Of a DNA stretch of 64,000 nucleotides, positions 26,393-33,954 are shown piece by piece (within the stretch, counting starts at the first letter, position 1; the number at the start of each line of letters is the position of its first letter). Both the position numbers and the translations under genes were made by a program. The notes beneath the pieces are model-generated. The model searched no databases. It was given only the letters and a program-made list of their open reading frames with translations, and was not told the origin of the DNA. This stretch comes from a virus. The stretch covers positions 1-64,000 of IMG/VR virus record IMGVR_UViG_3300012930_000002, one strand, 5' to 3'.

Positions 26393-26536
26393 ATGAACAG
26401 CAAAACACAGAACGAGCCGACATTCGCGCAAGTCATTGGGCAAGCGATGACCGACTGGAATAATGCGACCAAAGAGCAGCGGCAAGAAGCGCTGGCTTAT
26501 GCTGCGGAGCAAGCGCGGCGCGTTGAGAGAGTATAA
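26393..26536 (+). CDS. Small helical protein, 47 aa
   Basis: Starts ATG at 26393 directly behind P2 and ends TAA at 26536. Helical (FAQVIGQAMTDWNNATKEQ, then QEALAYAAEQARR). No family recognised. It is the first gene of the main early operon, so probably expressed immediately on infection. Confidence 0.55.
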   Translation: MNSKTQNEPTFAQVIGQAMTDWNNATKEQRQEALAYAAEQARRVERV

Positions 26537-26558
26537 GCGGCAAGGAGAGCGACAAACG

Positions 26559-26681
26559 ATGAAGCTGCCCTTTATAATTCTGATCCATGCCCATGATTAT
26601 ATCTGGCAATCCGATTGGCCTTTTGCGGTTAGAAAAGACGCTACTCAACTTATTTGGGGGCTAATTTGCAAAGGAGTCTAG
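26559..26681 (+). CDS. Small protein, 40 aa
   Basis: AAGGAGAG precedes the ATG at 26559. Aromatic and hydrophobic (MKLPFIILIHAHDYIWQSDW). A longer open frame upstream overlaps the previous gene and is less likely. Function unknown. Confidence 0.5.
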   Translation: MKLPFIILIHAHDYIWQSDWPFAVRKDATQLIWGLICKGV

Positions 26682-26726
26682 TTGTCAAAACATCCACCCG
26701 TGATTATAGCACAGGGAGGTAACGAG

Positions 26727-26915
26727 ATGAGCAAGCAAGTAGTGCGAACCGGCAAATCGACAATGCTGATGGAGAAAGCACAGCGAGAAATCCACGCCAA
26801 CCTCTGGCTCGCATTTGAGCTTGGGTACAAGGCTGCTGAAAAGGGTCAGAACTGGCAAGCGGCACAGATGGAATTTGACAAGACGCTCGATGACGCGATG
26901 AAAGCAAAGGAGTAG
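26727..26915 (+). CDS. Small helical protein, 62 aa
   Basis: GGGAGGTAACGAG before the ATG at 26727 selects this start over the TTG at 26682. Charged and helical (STMLMEKAQREIHANLWLAF, then AAQMEFDKTLDDAMKAKE). No family recognised. Confidence 0.6.
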   Translation: MSKQVVRTGKSTMLMEKAQREIHANLWLAFELGYKAAEKGQNWQAAQMEFDKTLDDAMKAKE

Positions 26916-26917
26916 TC

Positions 26918-27166
26918 ATGTACACCACATCCGACACAACCGAAGAAGCATTACAGGCCGCGTACATCAAATTGCACGGCGAGCGCATGTCAGAGACGGT
27001 AGCGCTGACCTGGATGGATGATGGTCACATTGACAATCGCGAAGTCGCGTTATTCATCGCGCTGCGAAAGGCGCTTGATGAGCACCTGACCGACCTTGAA
27101 CTAGCCGAACTGGCGAGCAGGTGCGTGCAAGGGCCGACGTTTGCAGAGTTTTGTGAAGGAGAGTGA
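26918..27166 (+). CDS. Hypothetical protein, 82 aa
   Basis: Acidic helical protein with VALTWMDDGHIDNREVALFI. Starts two bases after the previous stop. No family recognised. Confidence 0.55.
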   Translation: MYTTSDTTEEALQAAYIKLHGERMSETVALTWMDDGHIDNREVALFIALRKALDEHLTDLELAELASRCVQGPTFAEFCEGE

Positions 27167-27453
27167 TGACGAATCTAAATAAAGTTATTCGGCGAAACAC
27201 AAGTGCGCATAGGCACGAAAAGTCCAAAACTCGTGCAATCATCTTGTCACTAGAGCCGCCGGCCAAGGTCGGAGTCAGGCTTATGGGAACACGGCAAACA
27301 TACCGCCTCGATGCTGAATCAGTCTACGAGATTGCTGTTCTCGCACACGAGCGACAGATTGAGCGTGAAGCAAAGCGGCTAGTCAAAGATTGCAAATCTA
27401 TCCGAGAAGCGAGAGCGAAAGCGCGCCGACAGTGCAAAGCGTTACTGGCATAA
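27166..27453 (+). CDS. Basic hypothetical protein, 95 aa
   Basis: ATG at 27166 overlaps the upstream stop and has AAGGAG four bases before it; a GTG three bases earlier is the alternative. Contains AIILSLEPPAKVGVRLMGTR and a Lys/Arg-rich coiled-coil C-terminus. Charge suggests nucleic-acid binding, function unknown. Confidence 0.55.
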   Translation: MTNLNKVIRRNTSAHRHEKSKTRAIILSLEPPAKVGVRLMGTRQTYRLDAESVYEIAVLAHERQIEREAKRLVKDCKSIREARAKARRQCKALLA

Positions 27454-27465
27454 AAGGGAGCAATT

Positions 27466-27705
27466 ATGAGCACGCTACTGAGTGACCAGCTTGACCAAGA
27501 GCGGATCGAGGATGCGCACGCAGACCTAAGCGAGTGGCTGGTCAATGCACGCACGGACCTTGCCAGCTTCGCAACATCTTTGCACCGCGCCCATCGTGAG
27601 GCGACTATTGCGGAGCCCGTCACGGCGTTATACATCCTACCGATGATCAAGGCAGCACGAGAATTGGAACAGCAATTGAGCGAGCTTATCGAGGTGAGGA
27701 AATGA
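27466..27705 (+). CDS. Helical hypothetical protein, 79 aa
   Basis: Predicted all-helical, with DLSEWLVNARTDLASFATSL and a C-terminal ARELEQQLSELIEVRK coiled coil. GGGAGC lies before the start. No family recognised. Confidence 0.55.
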   Translation: MSTLLSDQLDQERIEDAHADLSEWLVNARTDLASFATSLHRAHREATIAEPVTALYILPMIKAARELEQQLSELIEVRK

Positions 27706-27944
27706 GCGATTGTGCCGCTCAAGAAACACTACGATGGATCGCTACTCTGCCCTATGATGACGAGCGCAACTTTGGCGATCTCCTTGTAGTTCAGCAAGCT
27801 CTCGATGGTCGCTGTACTCGTCACGAGCACGATCATCAAATCGTCGATGCGCTTGAGGCAATCTTGAGGCAATGTGGAGAAAGGAAATCGGCGGCGATAC
27901 GGAGCGGCATATCAATACAGCGGTGCATTGTGGAGAAAGCCTAA
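27702..27944 (+). CDS. Hypothetical protein, 80 aa
   Basis: Four-base overlap with the previous gene. Begins MSDCAAQETLRWIATLPYDD and contains VVQQALDGRCTRHEHDHQIV, with Cys and His that might bind metal. The following 116 bases (27945-28060) hold only short frames, including a 39-codon one at 27872-27991 that overlaps this gene; none is convincing. Confidence 0.5.
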   Translation: MSDCAAQETLRWIATLPYDDERNFGDLLVVQQALDGRCTRHEHDHQIVDALEAILRQCGERKSAAIRSGISIQRCIVEKA

Positions 27945-28060
27945 GAGTGGCAGTAGAAAAGTGGCTGGCGGTTGATTGCGATAAAGAGTGAGACGAAATG
28001 ATAATCAGTCGGACATACAGCGACAGTTGGATCAGCTTATCAGCGTGAGAGGTAAGTAAA

Positions 28061-28174
28061 ATGGACGATGATGCAAACTGCGAAGAAACTGGCGATTATA
28101 GTGAAGGTTGCTGCTGCAAGACTTGTATAAACAATGGTTTTGGTGCAGCAACGGAGGGCAAAAACGATGAGTAG
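28061..28174 (+). CDS. Tiny Cys-rich acidic protein, 37 aa
   Basis: GAGAGG precedes the ATG at 28061. Contains EGCCCKTC, a dense Cys cluster that could bind metal. The stop overlaps the next start by eight bases. Function unknown. Confidence 0.45.
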   Translation: MDDDANCEETGDYSEGCCCKTCINNGFGAATEGKNDE

Positions 28175-28868
28175 CGCAATTGACATGTGGGGCAGTGACA
28201 CGATACCAGATGACGACCCGGACGGCACGGCAGCCGAGGCGCAAGAGGCGGATGATTTATTAACCGAGCTGTTCGGTCAAATTGAACGAGCTTGGATTGA
28301 CCATCACGACCGCATGCTCGTTTACGAATTGAGCGAAAAGCACCCTGAATTTCGCGATCAGTTGTATGAGTTCTTTGAGGATCTTGTTTTGGGTCCGAGC
28401 AACCAGTTCAACAGAGAAATTGAGGAGGCTGAGGACCGGGTTCATAAATGGCTTCAGTCATCTGGGATCGAGATCGCCAAGGCTGCCGCGGTGCAAAAGG
28501 CGGATGAGGATGAGGAACGCTGGCCTGAACGCTATCAGCAACTTTGTCCGGAGCGCTATCCTGCAATCGAGGCAGCAAGTCATACATGTGATTATTGTAA
28601 TGGACTTGGCGAAGTGTTTGATCCTTTCGGGCGTAATCAATTAGCAACTTGTCCAAAGTGCAAAGGTGAAGGCGTGCGCCTAGATGCGATATTAGCAATT
28701 GACCGCCCCGGAATGTCCACCGACTTACTGGCGATGGCAGAGCGGGCAGACCTTGAAATGCTCAACAGGTATCGCAATCACGATAGGATCGCATTACAGC
28801 TTTGCGATTTCTGGAGTGAGTGCCACGCTTTTGCAGCAGAGCTTCAGCGGCGGGAGGAGCAACGATGA
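28167..28868 (+). CDS. DnaJ-type zinc-finger protein, 233 aa
   Basis: The ATG at 28167 follows ACGGAGGG; an earlier ATG overlaps the preceding gene. Around residues 142-170 two CxxCxGxG-type knuckles appear: CDYCNGLGEVFD and TCPKCKGEGVRLD, as in the DnaJ cysteine-rich region. The flanking sequence is acidic and helical and lacks a J domain. Possibly a substrate-binding or RNA-binding phage protein; not a co-chaperone by itself. Confidence 0.65.
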   Translation: MSSAIDMWGSDTIPDDDPDGTAAEAQEADDLLTELFGQIERAWIDHHDRMLVYELSEKHPEFRDQLYEFFEDLVLGPSNQFNREIEEAEDRVHKWLQSSGIEIAKAAAVQKADEDEERWPERYQQLCPERYPAIEAASHTCDYCNGLGEVFDPFGRNQLATCPKCKGEGVRLDAILAIDRPGMSTDLLAMAERADLEMLNRYRNHDRIALQLCDFWSECHAFAAELQRREEQR

Positions 28869-29047
28869 CGACAACACGAGTGAAGTTACAGAGACAGCTT
28901 GATGAATTGGATTCTAAGATCGCACATGCTGCGCAGGCTTCGCGTATGGCTCAAGAGCGGTTTCAGAAACTACAGCGAGAACGTATTAACGTACAACAGC
29001 AAATGAATGAAATGCTGCGAGCGGAATTGGCAAAGGAGCAGCCATGA
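28865..29047 (+). CDS. Coiled-coil protein, 60 aa
   Basis: Entirely charged heptads (VKLQRQLDELDSKIAHAAQ, then RFQKLQRERINVQQQMNEML). Four-base overlaps on both sides; this selects 28865 as the start. Likely oligomeric; partner unknown. Confidence 0.6.
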   Translation: MTTTRVKLQRQLDELDSKIAHAAQASRMAQERFQKLQRERINVQQQMNEMLRAELAKEQP

Positions 29048-29343
29048 GCACAACCGATAACGACGCCCGCGCTATTGCCAAGATGAACGACGCGGAATTT
29101 GCAGAGGGGCTGCAACGGCTGGAGCGAATCATCGCCCCTGCCGCTATCGGCACAGACGAATGGCGGCGAGCTGAGCGGAACCGGGCAGAGGCCACACTTG
29201 CCCAGGCGTTCGAGGATGCACTTGAACAACTAGGGTACCGAGCCAGTGTCGAAGTAGTCGCTAATATCATCGGTGCGCGCGGCGAGGAAGAGCGGGCGGC
29301 GGCGCTGTTTGAGGCAGCGGAAACGCGAGAGGACGGACAATGA
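29044..29343 (+). CDS. Helical hypothetical protein, 99 aa
   Basis: Acidic helical protein with AEFAEGLQRLERIIAPAAIG and LAQAFEDALEQLGYRASVE. No family recognised. Overlaps the upstream coiled-coil gene by four bases. Confidence 0.55.
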   Translation: MSTTDNDARAIAKMNDAEFAEGLQRLERIIAPAAIGTDEWRRAERNRAEATLAQAFEDALEQLGYRASVEVVANIIGARGEEERAAALFEAAETREDGQ

Positions 29344-29399
29344 ACAAACGGGCGCGATAATCCTGATACCGAAGCAGGCGAGCGCAGAGGAGGATGGTG

Positions 29400-29642
29400 A
29401 TGACGGCAGATGAAATACGACAGTTTCACGCAAGGCTTGAACCTCAGTTCAATAAACGACTAGATAAAGATTCATCTAGCGAATTGACGGCTAAAGCTCA
29501 GATGATCAGCTTGATTTACCAAGCCGAGATCGCGGCTCAATTGGCGGAAATGACCGCTCTCGCCCGCCTGCGGCTCAAGGCGGAGTACGCGCAGGATGAG
29601 ACGGAGCAAGGTAAGATTTATGAGGAGATTGAAAAGTTATGA
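29400..29642 (+). CDS. Helical hypothetical protein, 80 aa
   Basis: AGGAGG lies six bases before the ATG at 29400; the ATG at 29394 would have no spacing. Charged helices (MTADEIRQFHARLEPQFNK and AQLAEMTALARLRLKAEYAQ). No family recognised. Confidence 0.55.
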   Translation: MTADEIRQFHARLEPQFNKRLDKDSSSELTAKAQMISLIYQAEIAAQLAEMTALARLRLKAEYAQDETEQGKIYEEIEKL

Positions 29643-30034
29643 CGCTTTGGCGACGAATTGGCCGATGGATTTTTCCAACAGGGCGAGTGCCGTTTCCCTG
29701 TCTTGATCCGAAAATCTACAAGCTGCGTTTGCAAGATCGCTGTGACCGATTACCGACCTTCATCAAGCATCGCATCTATCCGTTGGTTGTTCAGAATTGT
29801 CATATGGTTCTTGAGGCTGAAGCGGGTGGCACGTATCGGGCTGTTGCTAAGCACCTATGGTGGGTACTTAAACACGATGTTGAATCAGTTCACTGGCATT
29901 GGCGAGAACGGCTAGCATACTTGGCTCTTCGGCTACGCGGGTGGGACCGGACAGCCATAGCAATGAAAGCGGAGAGCGATTATTACGCCGAGTTTCCAGA
30001 AGAGGAAGAGACTGCGGAGGAAATTGAGCAATGA
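29639..30034 (+). CDS. Trp/Arg-rich hypothetical protein, 131 aa
   Basis: Basic N-terminus (MTLWRRIGRWIFPTGR), several Trp-rich helices (AVAKHLWWVLKHDVESVHWH), and an acidic tail. No family recognised. Could be a small DNA- or RNA-binding protein, without proof. Confidence 0.55.
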   Translation: MTLWRRIGRWIFPTGRVPFPCLDPKIYKLRLQDRCDRLPTFIKHRIYPLVVQNCHMVLEAEAGGTYRAVAKHLWWVLKHDVESVHWHWRERLAYLALRLRGWDRTAIAMKAESDYYAEFPEEEETAEEIEQ

Positions 30035-30378
30035 GTCTCATAATCACCGACTACCCCGATAACGGCGAGACTAGCCAATATCCATTCGACTCACGTGTAC
30101 CCCGCCGCATAGTCGTGCTGAGAGGACGGTGGGGGAGATGGAATCCTCGCGTCCACGAACGCGTTGACGGATGCGTTGCTGACGTGGTAGAATCAACGCA
30201 TGAGCAAGTGCCGGTTGCCGGGGTGGGCGACGGTAAGAGCCAATTACCGCAAGGGCAAAGCTTATCAAGGGCACACGCCGAGCTTACGGGGCCAGTACAT
30301 CCCATGTGGCTACTGTTTCGAGAATTGGGCATCTGGATACGATCACATCCGGTCCGTCTCGCGTGGTGGAAGCGATGA
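30031..30378 (+). CDS. Hypothetical protein partly overlapped by an HNH gene, 115 aa
   Basis: Starts in a four-base overlap; the first 55 residues (MSLIITDYPDNGETSQYPFD, then VVLRGRWGRWNPRVHERVDG) look coding. The last 60 residues overlap the HNH gene in another frame and look less natural. The original 3' end may have been displaced when the HNH gene arrived. Confidence 0.45.
   Translation: MSLIITDYPDNGETSQYPFDSRVPRRIVVLRGRWGRWNPRVHERVDGCVADVVESTHEQVPVAGVGDGKSQLPQGQSLSRAHAELTGPVHPMWLLFRELGIWIRSHPVRLAWWKR
30164..30193 (+). promoter_or_regulatory. Leaderless promoter of an HNH gene
   Basis: TTGACG (30164-30169), 18-base spacer, TAGAAT (30188-30193). The usual start point seven bases on is exactly the A of the ATG at 30200. 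The homing-type gene thus seems to carry its own promoter inside the preceding frame. Confidence 0.65.
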
Positions 30379-30682
30379 AGCGTCTAATCTATATCCATCG
30401 TGTCGGCGATGTAATAACCTGCTTGGTGCAAAACTATTCGCATCGCTAGAGGAGAAACGAGAGTATGTCAGACACAGGCTTATTGAAAAAGGAAAGTGGC
30501 GTCTGCCCAATCTGCAAGAAGAAGTTCAAGAAAGTTACGAAGCATCAAGTTTTCGATCTGCCAAAGTGCAGACGAAAACATTGGGAGTTGATGCACCCGC
30601 GTATGAATATGGACACGCAATCGACTGCGAACACTGCGGAAAATCAACAGTGAGGAAACAAGTATGGACAGACGTAAAGTAG
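30200..30682 (+). CDS. HNH endonuclease
   Basis: 160 residues. The HNH core spans about 30-90: IPCGYCFENWASGYDHIRSV, then SRGGSDEASNLYPSCRRCNN, with the CxxC pair, the DH catalytic pair, Asn and the second CxxC of zinc-stabilised HNH nucleases. After residue 95 the sequence is less typical, and another frame (30465-30653) encodes a zinc knuckle. Free-standing phage HNH genes usually spread by cutting related genomes. Its own leaderless promoter supports mobility. Confidence 0.8.
   Translation: MSKCRLPGWATVRANYRKGKAYQGHTPSLRGQYIPCGYCFENWASGYDHIRSVSRGGSDEASNLYPSCRRCNNLLGAKLFASLEEKREYVRHRLIEKGKWRLPNLQEEVQESYEASSFRSAKVQTKTLGVDAPAYEYGHAIDCEHCGKSTVRKQVWTDVK
30465..30653 (+). CDS. Zinc-knuckle frame overlapping the HNH 3' part, 62 aa
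   Basis: Fully inside the HNH frame, shifted by one base. Residues 13-42 carry GVCPICKKKFKKVTKHQVF and LPKCRRKHWELMH, matching the 'CxxCgkxF ... F-s-x-KCrxxyW' zinc ribbon frequent in phage proteins. Either a genuine overlapping gene or the displaced C-terminal domain of the HNH protein after a frameshift. Confidence 0.45.
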   Translation: MSDTGLLKKESGVCPICKKKFKKVTKHQVFDLPKCRRKHWELMHPRMNMDTQSTANTAENQQ

Positions 30683-30795
30683 ACGGCACGATCTGGCAGG
30701 TGCGCGAGATCAAGATATTCGGCTTTGTGATCTGGCACTGGAATACGAAGCGACTGACCACGGCGGAACTGATGCGACGGATTGGTATTCGTTGA
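30664..30795 (+). CDS. Small basic protein, 43 aa
   Basis: AGGAA precedes the ATG at 30664, which overlaps the HNH stop by 19 bases. Beta-like sequence (GTIWQVREIKIFGFVIWHW). Function unknown. Confidence 0.45.
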   Translation: MDRRKVDGTIWQVREIKIFGFVIWHWNTKRLTTAELMRRIGIR

Positions 30796-30866
30796 TGACG
30801 GACGCCGAGCGCGGGCAAGGGGACAGCACGAATGCACGTTTACATCGTCTGTTGAAAGGAACCTAA
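30795..30866 (+). CDS. Coupled mini-peptide, 24 aa
   Basis: TGATG at its start and TAATG at its end link it to both neighbours. MTDAERGQGDSTNARLHRLL. Possibly only a coupling device. Confidence 0.3.
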   Translation: MTDAERGQGDSTNARLHRLLKGT

Positions 30867-31132
30867 TGGGCAATCGAATTATTAAACAACCTGACGGCAA
30901 ATTTGCAGTATGGTCAACGGCCGTAGACGCTTCCACGATGATCGACGCAACGCCTGATGAGATTGTCGAAGAGTGGCTATCTGATGAGCGAGCACGATTA
31001 ACACAGCGGGCAGAACAAATCACTACCGCTTTAGACGCAGACGAGCGCCCTTATCACCAATTTACTGAATCGTGGGAAGAAGCGCTGGAAACGTATCAAG
31101 ATATTCACGGCGAGTCGTTCGATTTAGAGTAG
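30866..31132 (+). CDS. Hypothetical protein, 88 aa
   Basis: GAAAGGAACCTA precedes the ATG at 30866. Begins MGNRIIKQPDGKFAVWSTAV, a pattern seen in many small phage proteins, followed by charged helices. Function unknown. The downstream 12-codon frame at 31142-31180 probably only couples to the next gene. Confidence 0.6.
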   Translation: MGNRIIKQPDGKFAVWSTAVDASTMIDATPDEIVEEWLSDERARLTQRAEQITTALDADERPYHQFTESWEEALETYQDIHGESFDLE

Positions 31133-31176
31133 GAACGGGCAATGGCCGAGAGACGGAAGCGGGAGGCGGAAGGGCG

Positions 31177-31350
31177 ATGACGACATTTGAAATAGAGAAC
31201 AGCACAAAGAAACAGCGAGCCATGCTCAGGTTGGGATACGACATTGAGCAACTGGATTCCAGGTATACCAACGTCACGTGTGAGGATGCGGAGATTGACG
31301 ACCTAAGTGAGCTTTTAGACGAAATGGGTTTGGAGTATCGGCTAGCATAG
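31177..31350 (+). CDS. Acidic small protein, 57 aa
   Basis: GGAAGGGCG precedes the ATG at 31177. MTTFEIENSTKKQRAMLRLG, then an acidic end (EDAEIDDLSELLDEMGLEYR). No family recognised. Confidence 0.5.
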   Translation: MTTFEIENSTKKQRAMLRLGYDIEQLDSRYTNVTCEDAEIDDLSELLDEMGLEYRLA

Positions 31351-31358
31351 GATCACAA

Positions 31359-32012
31359 ATGAGATTCACGATAGCTAAGAATTTGCGCGGCGTGCCAGAA
31401 GGATTCAGCGGCGAAGTCGTTACCGCCGACGAATACGACACGCTCCAGGCTTGCTATGATAAGGCGCAGACTCAGCACGACGCTTATCAAAACGGTCTGC
31501 AACGGATCGCTGCCGCAGTCGGCGTCGATACACCATTGCAGCTTATAACCGAAGCCGAAAATAACGAGCAGGATTACTTCGATCTACTGATTAAGATCAT
31601 CCAGCGCAATTACATGGAGCCAGTCGCCGCTCTCGCTGCTCGTTGCGACGAACTTAGCAGCCGTTATAGAGCCGTACTCGCTGAGAACTATACTGATCTA
31701 CTTGACCAAATGGATGAAGCCTGGGGCGTTAGCGGCCAGCCGGAGCGTGTTGAGATTAATGCTTTCATTGAGAGCCGCCGTGTGCATAAGCCGACGACAC
31801 GATTACGAGAGCGGATCGCCACACTGGAGGCCGAGATTGAGGAAGCGTGCGCGGATTGCTGTATCGACTGTCGCGTTTCTAAATCCGACCGCACTGAACC
31901 CGGCGACTGGATTCATGTGTTTCAAAGCAGGATTGTCGGTAGCGGGCATCGGTACTGTTTTGCTGCCTCTATTCGCGAACGAGCGTATCAACGGAAGCAG
32001 AAAGGCAAATGA
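31359..32012 (+). CDS. Coiled-coil protein with C-terminal Cys cluster, 217 aa
   Basis: Long helical region (residues 25-165) with an acidic second half, then EACADCCIDCRVSKSDRTEP and a beta-like tail. The CxxCCxxC cluster could bind zinc. No family recognised. Stop overlaps the next start by four bases. Confidence 0.55.
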   Translation: MRFTIAKNLRGVPEGFSGEVVTADEYDTLQACYDKAQTQHDAYQNGLQRIAAAVGVDTPLQLITEAENNEQDYFDLLIKIIQRNYMEPVAALAARCDELSSRYRAVLAENYTDLLDQMDEAWGVSGQPERVEINAFIESRRVHKPTTRLRERIATLEAEIEEACADCCIDCRVSKSDRTEPGDWIHVFQSRIVGSGHRYCFAASIRERAYQRKQKGK

Positions 32013-32215
32013 GCGACAGACAAAATCCACCAAAGCCGAGTAGCGCTAAAGCCATGCGGAAGTATGTCCATAAAGCCGCACACGACACCTATTCAAATCG
32101 CCAGTGGTGTAATGGACATCAGGCTTGGCACTATCGCGGCGCGTTCAGCAGTGGTCGAGCAAATGATTGCCTTGAAGTGCTGCGGCATAGGCGAAAGCAG
32201 AAAGCAGAACAATGA
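32009..32215 (+). CDS. Small basic protein, 68 aa
   Basis: Basic, His/Trp/Cys-containing (KAAHDTYSNRQWCNGHQAWH). Overlaps both neighbours by four bases. Function unknown. Confidence 0.5.
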   Translation: MSDRQNPPKPSSAKAMRKYVHKAAHDTYSNRQWCNGHQAWHYRGAFSSGRANDCLEVLRHRRKQKAEQ

Positions 32216-32373
32216 CAATGAACATAGTCAACCTAATCGTAATTATCAGTTGCACCGTTGTCGCTACTCTCTGTGCGACAAAGAATCTGTGGCCGGTTGT
32301 CGCAATCAGCATTGGCGCAGTCCTGCTTAACGCTATTGGCTTACTGCTCAGAAATCACCAGCGCACTTCCTAG
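32212..32373 (+). CDS. Two-span membrane protein, 53 aa
   Basis: Two hydrophobic segments: residues 3-22 (MNIVNLIVIISCTVVATLC) and 28-46 (PVVAISIGAVLLNAIGLLL), then a short basic tail. ATGs at 32212 and 32218 are both possible. Resembles many tiny phage membrane proteins; role unknown. Confidence 0.6.
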   Translation: MTMNIVNLIVIISCTVVATLCATKNLWPVVAISIGAVLLNAIGLLLRNHQRTS

Positions 32374-32418
32374 CTTGCCAGCTCTTTGAAGATGTGATAG
32401 GATAGGCAAGACAAGAAC

Positions 32419-32536
32419 GGGCGAGTAGACTCCGCCGAATAGACTGTTGGGCAGGCCCTTTAGTTCTAGGGCGCTTCTGGCATTCTCACGCCCAATGAGA
32501 GAGTCTACTAGCGCCGGGCGCTCTGGAACTAAGGGG
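32419..32536 (+). promoter_or_regulatory. Structured leader hiding the helicase ribosome binding site
   Basis: 32456-32476 pairs with 32516-32536 over about 21 positions (core CCCTTTAGTTC with GAACTAAGGGG, a few G-U pairs). The 3' arm contains AAGGGG, eight bases before the TTG start at 32545. The loop holds a second hairpin (32484-32501) and GAGTCTACT (32501-32509), which can pair with AGTAGACTC at 32424-32432 upstream, giving a pseudoknot topology. CTTTTC follows the stem, so partial termination is also possible. Confidence 0.65.
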
Positions 32537-32544
32537 CTTTTCAT

Positions 32545-33954
32545 TTGCCTACAAAACCGAACGGACGCTATTTCTCTCTTACCGATGACGGTAACGGCAA
32601 ACTTTTCACGCAGCTCTTTCACGGTCAGGTTCTTTTCGATACTTCAACGGGTCAGTGGTATTACTGGAATAAGCAACGATGGGTTACTGATTCCAATTGG
32701 CGTATGTGGCGCGCGGCAAAGTTAGTTTCACGGCAGCGAACACAAGCCGCTCGTGAAATGCCCGATGGGGATATGAAAGTAGCAATGTTAGGCTTTGCAA
32801 AACAATCACTCAATGTGCCAAAGATTGAATCGCTATTACGGTCGGCACGATCAGAATACGGAATGTCTACAACTGGAGCTGAATGGGATGCAGAGCCGTT
32901 GTTACTAGGTTGTCAGAATGGCGTGCTCGATCTTGCCACAGGCAGATTAATAAAGCCTCAATCTAAGATGCGTATTACACAACAGGCCAATACAGTGTTT
33001 GATCCTGCCGCAAAGTGTCCATTGTGGGAAAAGACGCTACAGTCTTACTGGCCCGATGACGACGAGATAGTCGGATTCGTGCAACGGGCAGTGGGCTATT
33101 CAATGTCAGGTTCAATTAGCGAGCAGGTATTCTTTTGTCTATTTGGTGAAGGCGCGAACGGTAAGAGTACATTTCTCGGAGTAATCCAAAAACTACTTGG
33201 TGACTACGCTTACACAATGCCATTCTCAACTGTTGAGTTTGACAATCGTTCGACTATTTCAAATGACGTAGCAGCATTGCGTGGAAAACGGTTTGTACTA
33301 TCAAGCGAGACACAAGAGGATATCCGACTGAACGAAGGGCGCATCAAGTCATTAACCGGTGATTCAACTATCACCGCTCGGTTCCTGCGCCAAGAATATT
33401 TTACTTTTCAACCAGTCGGCAAGTTCTGGCTCGCATTCAATCATAAACCACGTATCGTCGATCAGAGCTATGGATTGTGGCGGCGACTTCGGCTGATTTG
33501 CTTCAATCAGACATTTGATAAAGAACGGCGAGTTAAGGGACTAGAACAGCAGCTACTCGCTGAGTTGCCCGGCATTCTTACTTGGGCCGTGCGCGGGTGC
33601 CTTGACTGGCAGAAGCAGGGATTAGAAGCAACTGCTTCGATTTTACGCGAGACCGAGCGATACAAACGAGAATCCAACATACTGGACGATTATCTAGAGG
33701 ATCGTTGCTTGCGCCAAGAGGGATTGAGCGTACCTAAGGCTGATCTCTATGCCGACTATCTTGATTGGTGTGCGGATAACAGAGAAAAGTGGCCAGTTGG
33801 CAAAAAAGGATTTAGCCAGCGCATCCTCGGCATGGGCATTCGCGACGGGCATAAGAAAGAAGGCCACTCAACTGTTCGTATCTGGCTCGGGCTAGACATT
33901 CAATCTGTAAACCAATCTGTAAACCAAGTAAGTGACGTAGATTCAGTGAATTAG
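32545..33954 (+). CDS. P4/D5-type replicative helicase
   Basis: 469 residues. The N-terminus (GRYFSLTDDGNGKLFTQLF, then GQWYYWNKQRW) is the D5_N-type start seen in phage/plasmid P4-family primase-helicases. The superfamily 3 ATPase has Walker A LFGEGANGKSTFLG, and GKRFVLSSETQEDIRLNEGR as the Walker B/B' region, then NHKPRI and WRRLRLICF. A C-terminal winged-helix part follows. No primase domain is fused. The start is TTG with AAGGGG buried in an upstream hairpin. The last codons (SVNQSVNQVSDVDSVN) belong to a DNA repeat array. Confidence 0.85.
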   Translation: MPTKPNGRYFSLTDDGNGKLFTQLFHGQVLFDTSTGQWYYWNKQRWVTDSNWRMWRAAKLVSRQRTQAAREMPDGDMKVAMLGFAKQSLNVPKIESLLRSARSEYGMSTTGAEWDAEPLLLGCQNGVLDLATGRLIKPQSKMRITQQANTVFDPAAKCPLWEKTLQSYWPDDDEIVGFVQRAVGYSMSGSISEQVFFCLFGEGANGKSTFLGVIQKLLGDYAYTMPFSTVEFDNRSTISNDVAALRGKRFVLSSETQEDIRLNEGRIKSLTGDSTITARFLRQEYFTFQPVGKFWLAFNHKPRIVDQSYGLWRRLRLICFNQTFDKERRVKGLEQQLLAELPGILTWAVRGCLDWQKQGLEATASILRETERYKRESNILDDYLEDRCLRQEGLSVPKADLYADYLDWCADNREKWPVGKKGFSQRILGMGIRDGHKKEGHSTVRIWLGLDIQSVNQSVNQVSDVDSVN

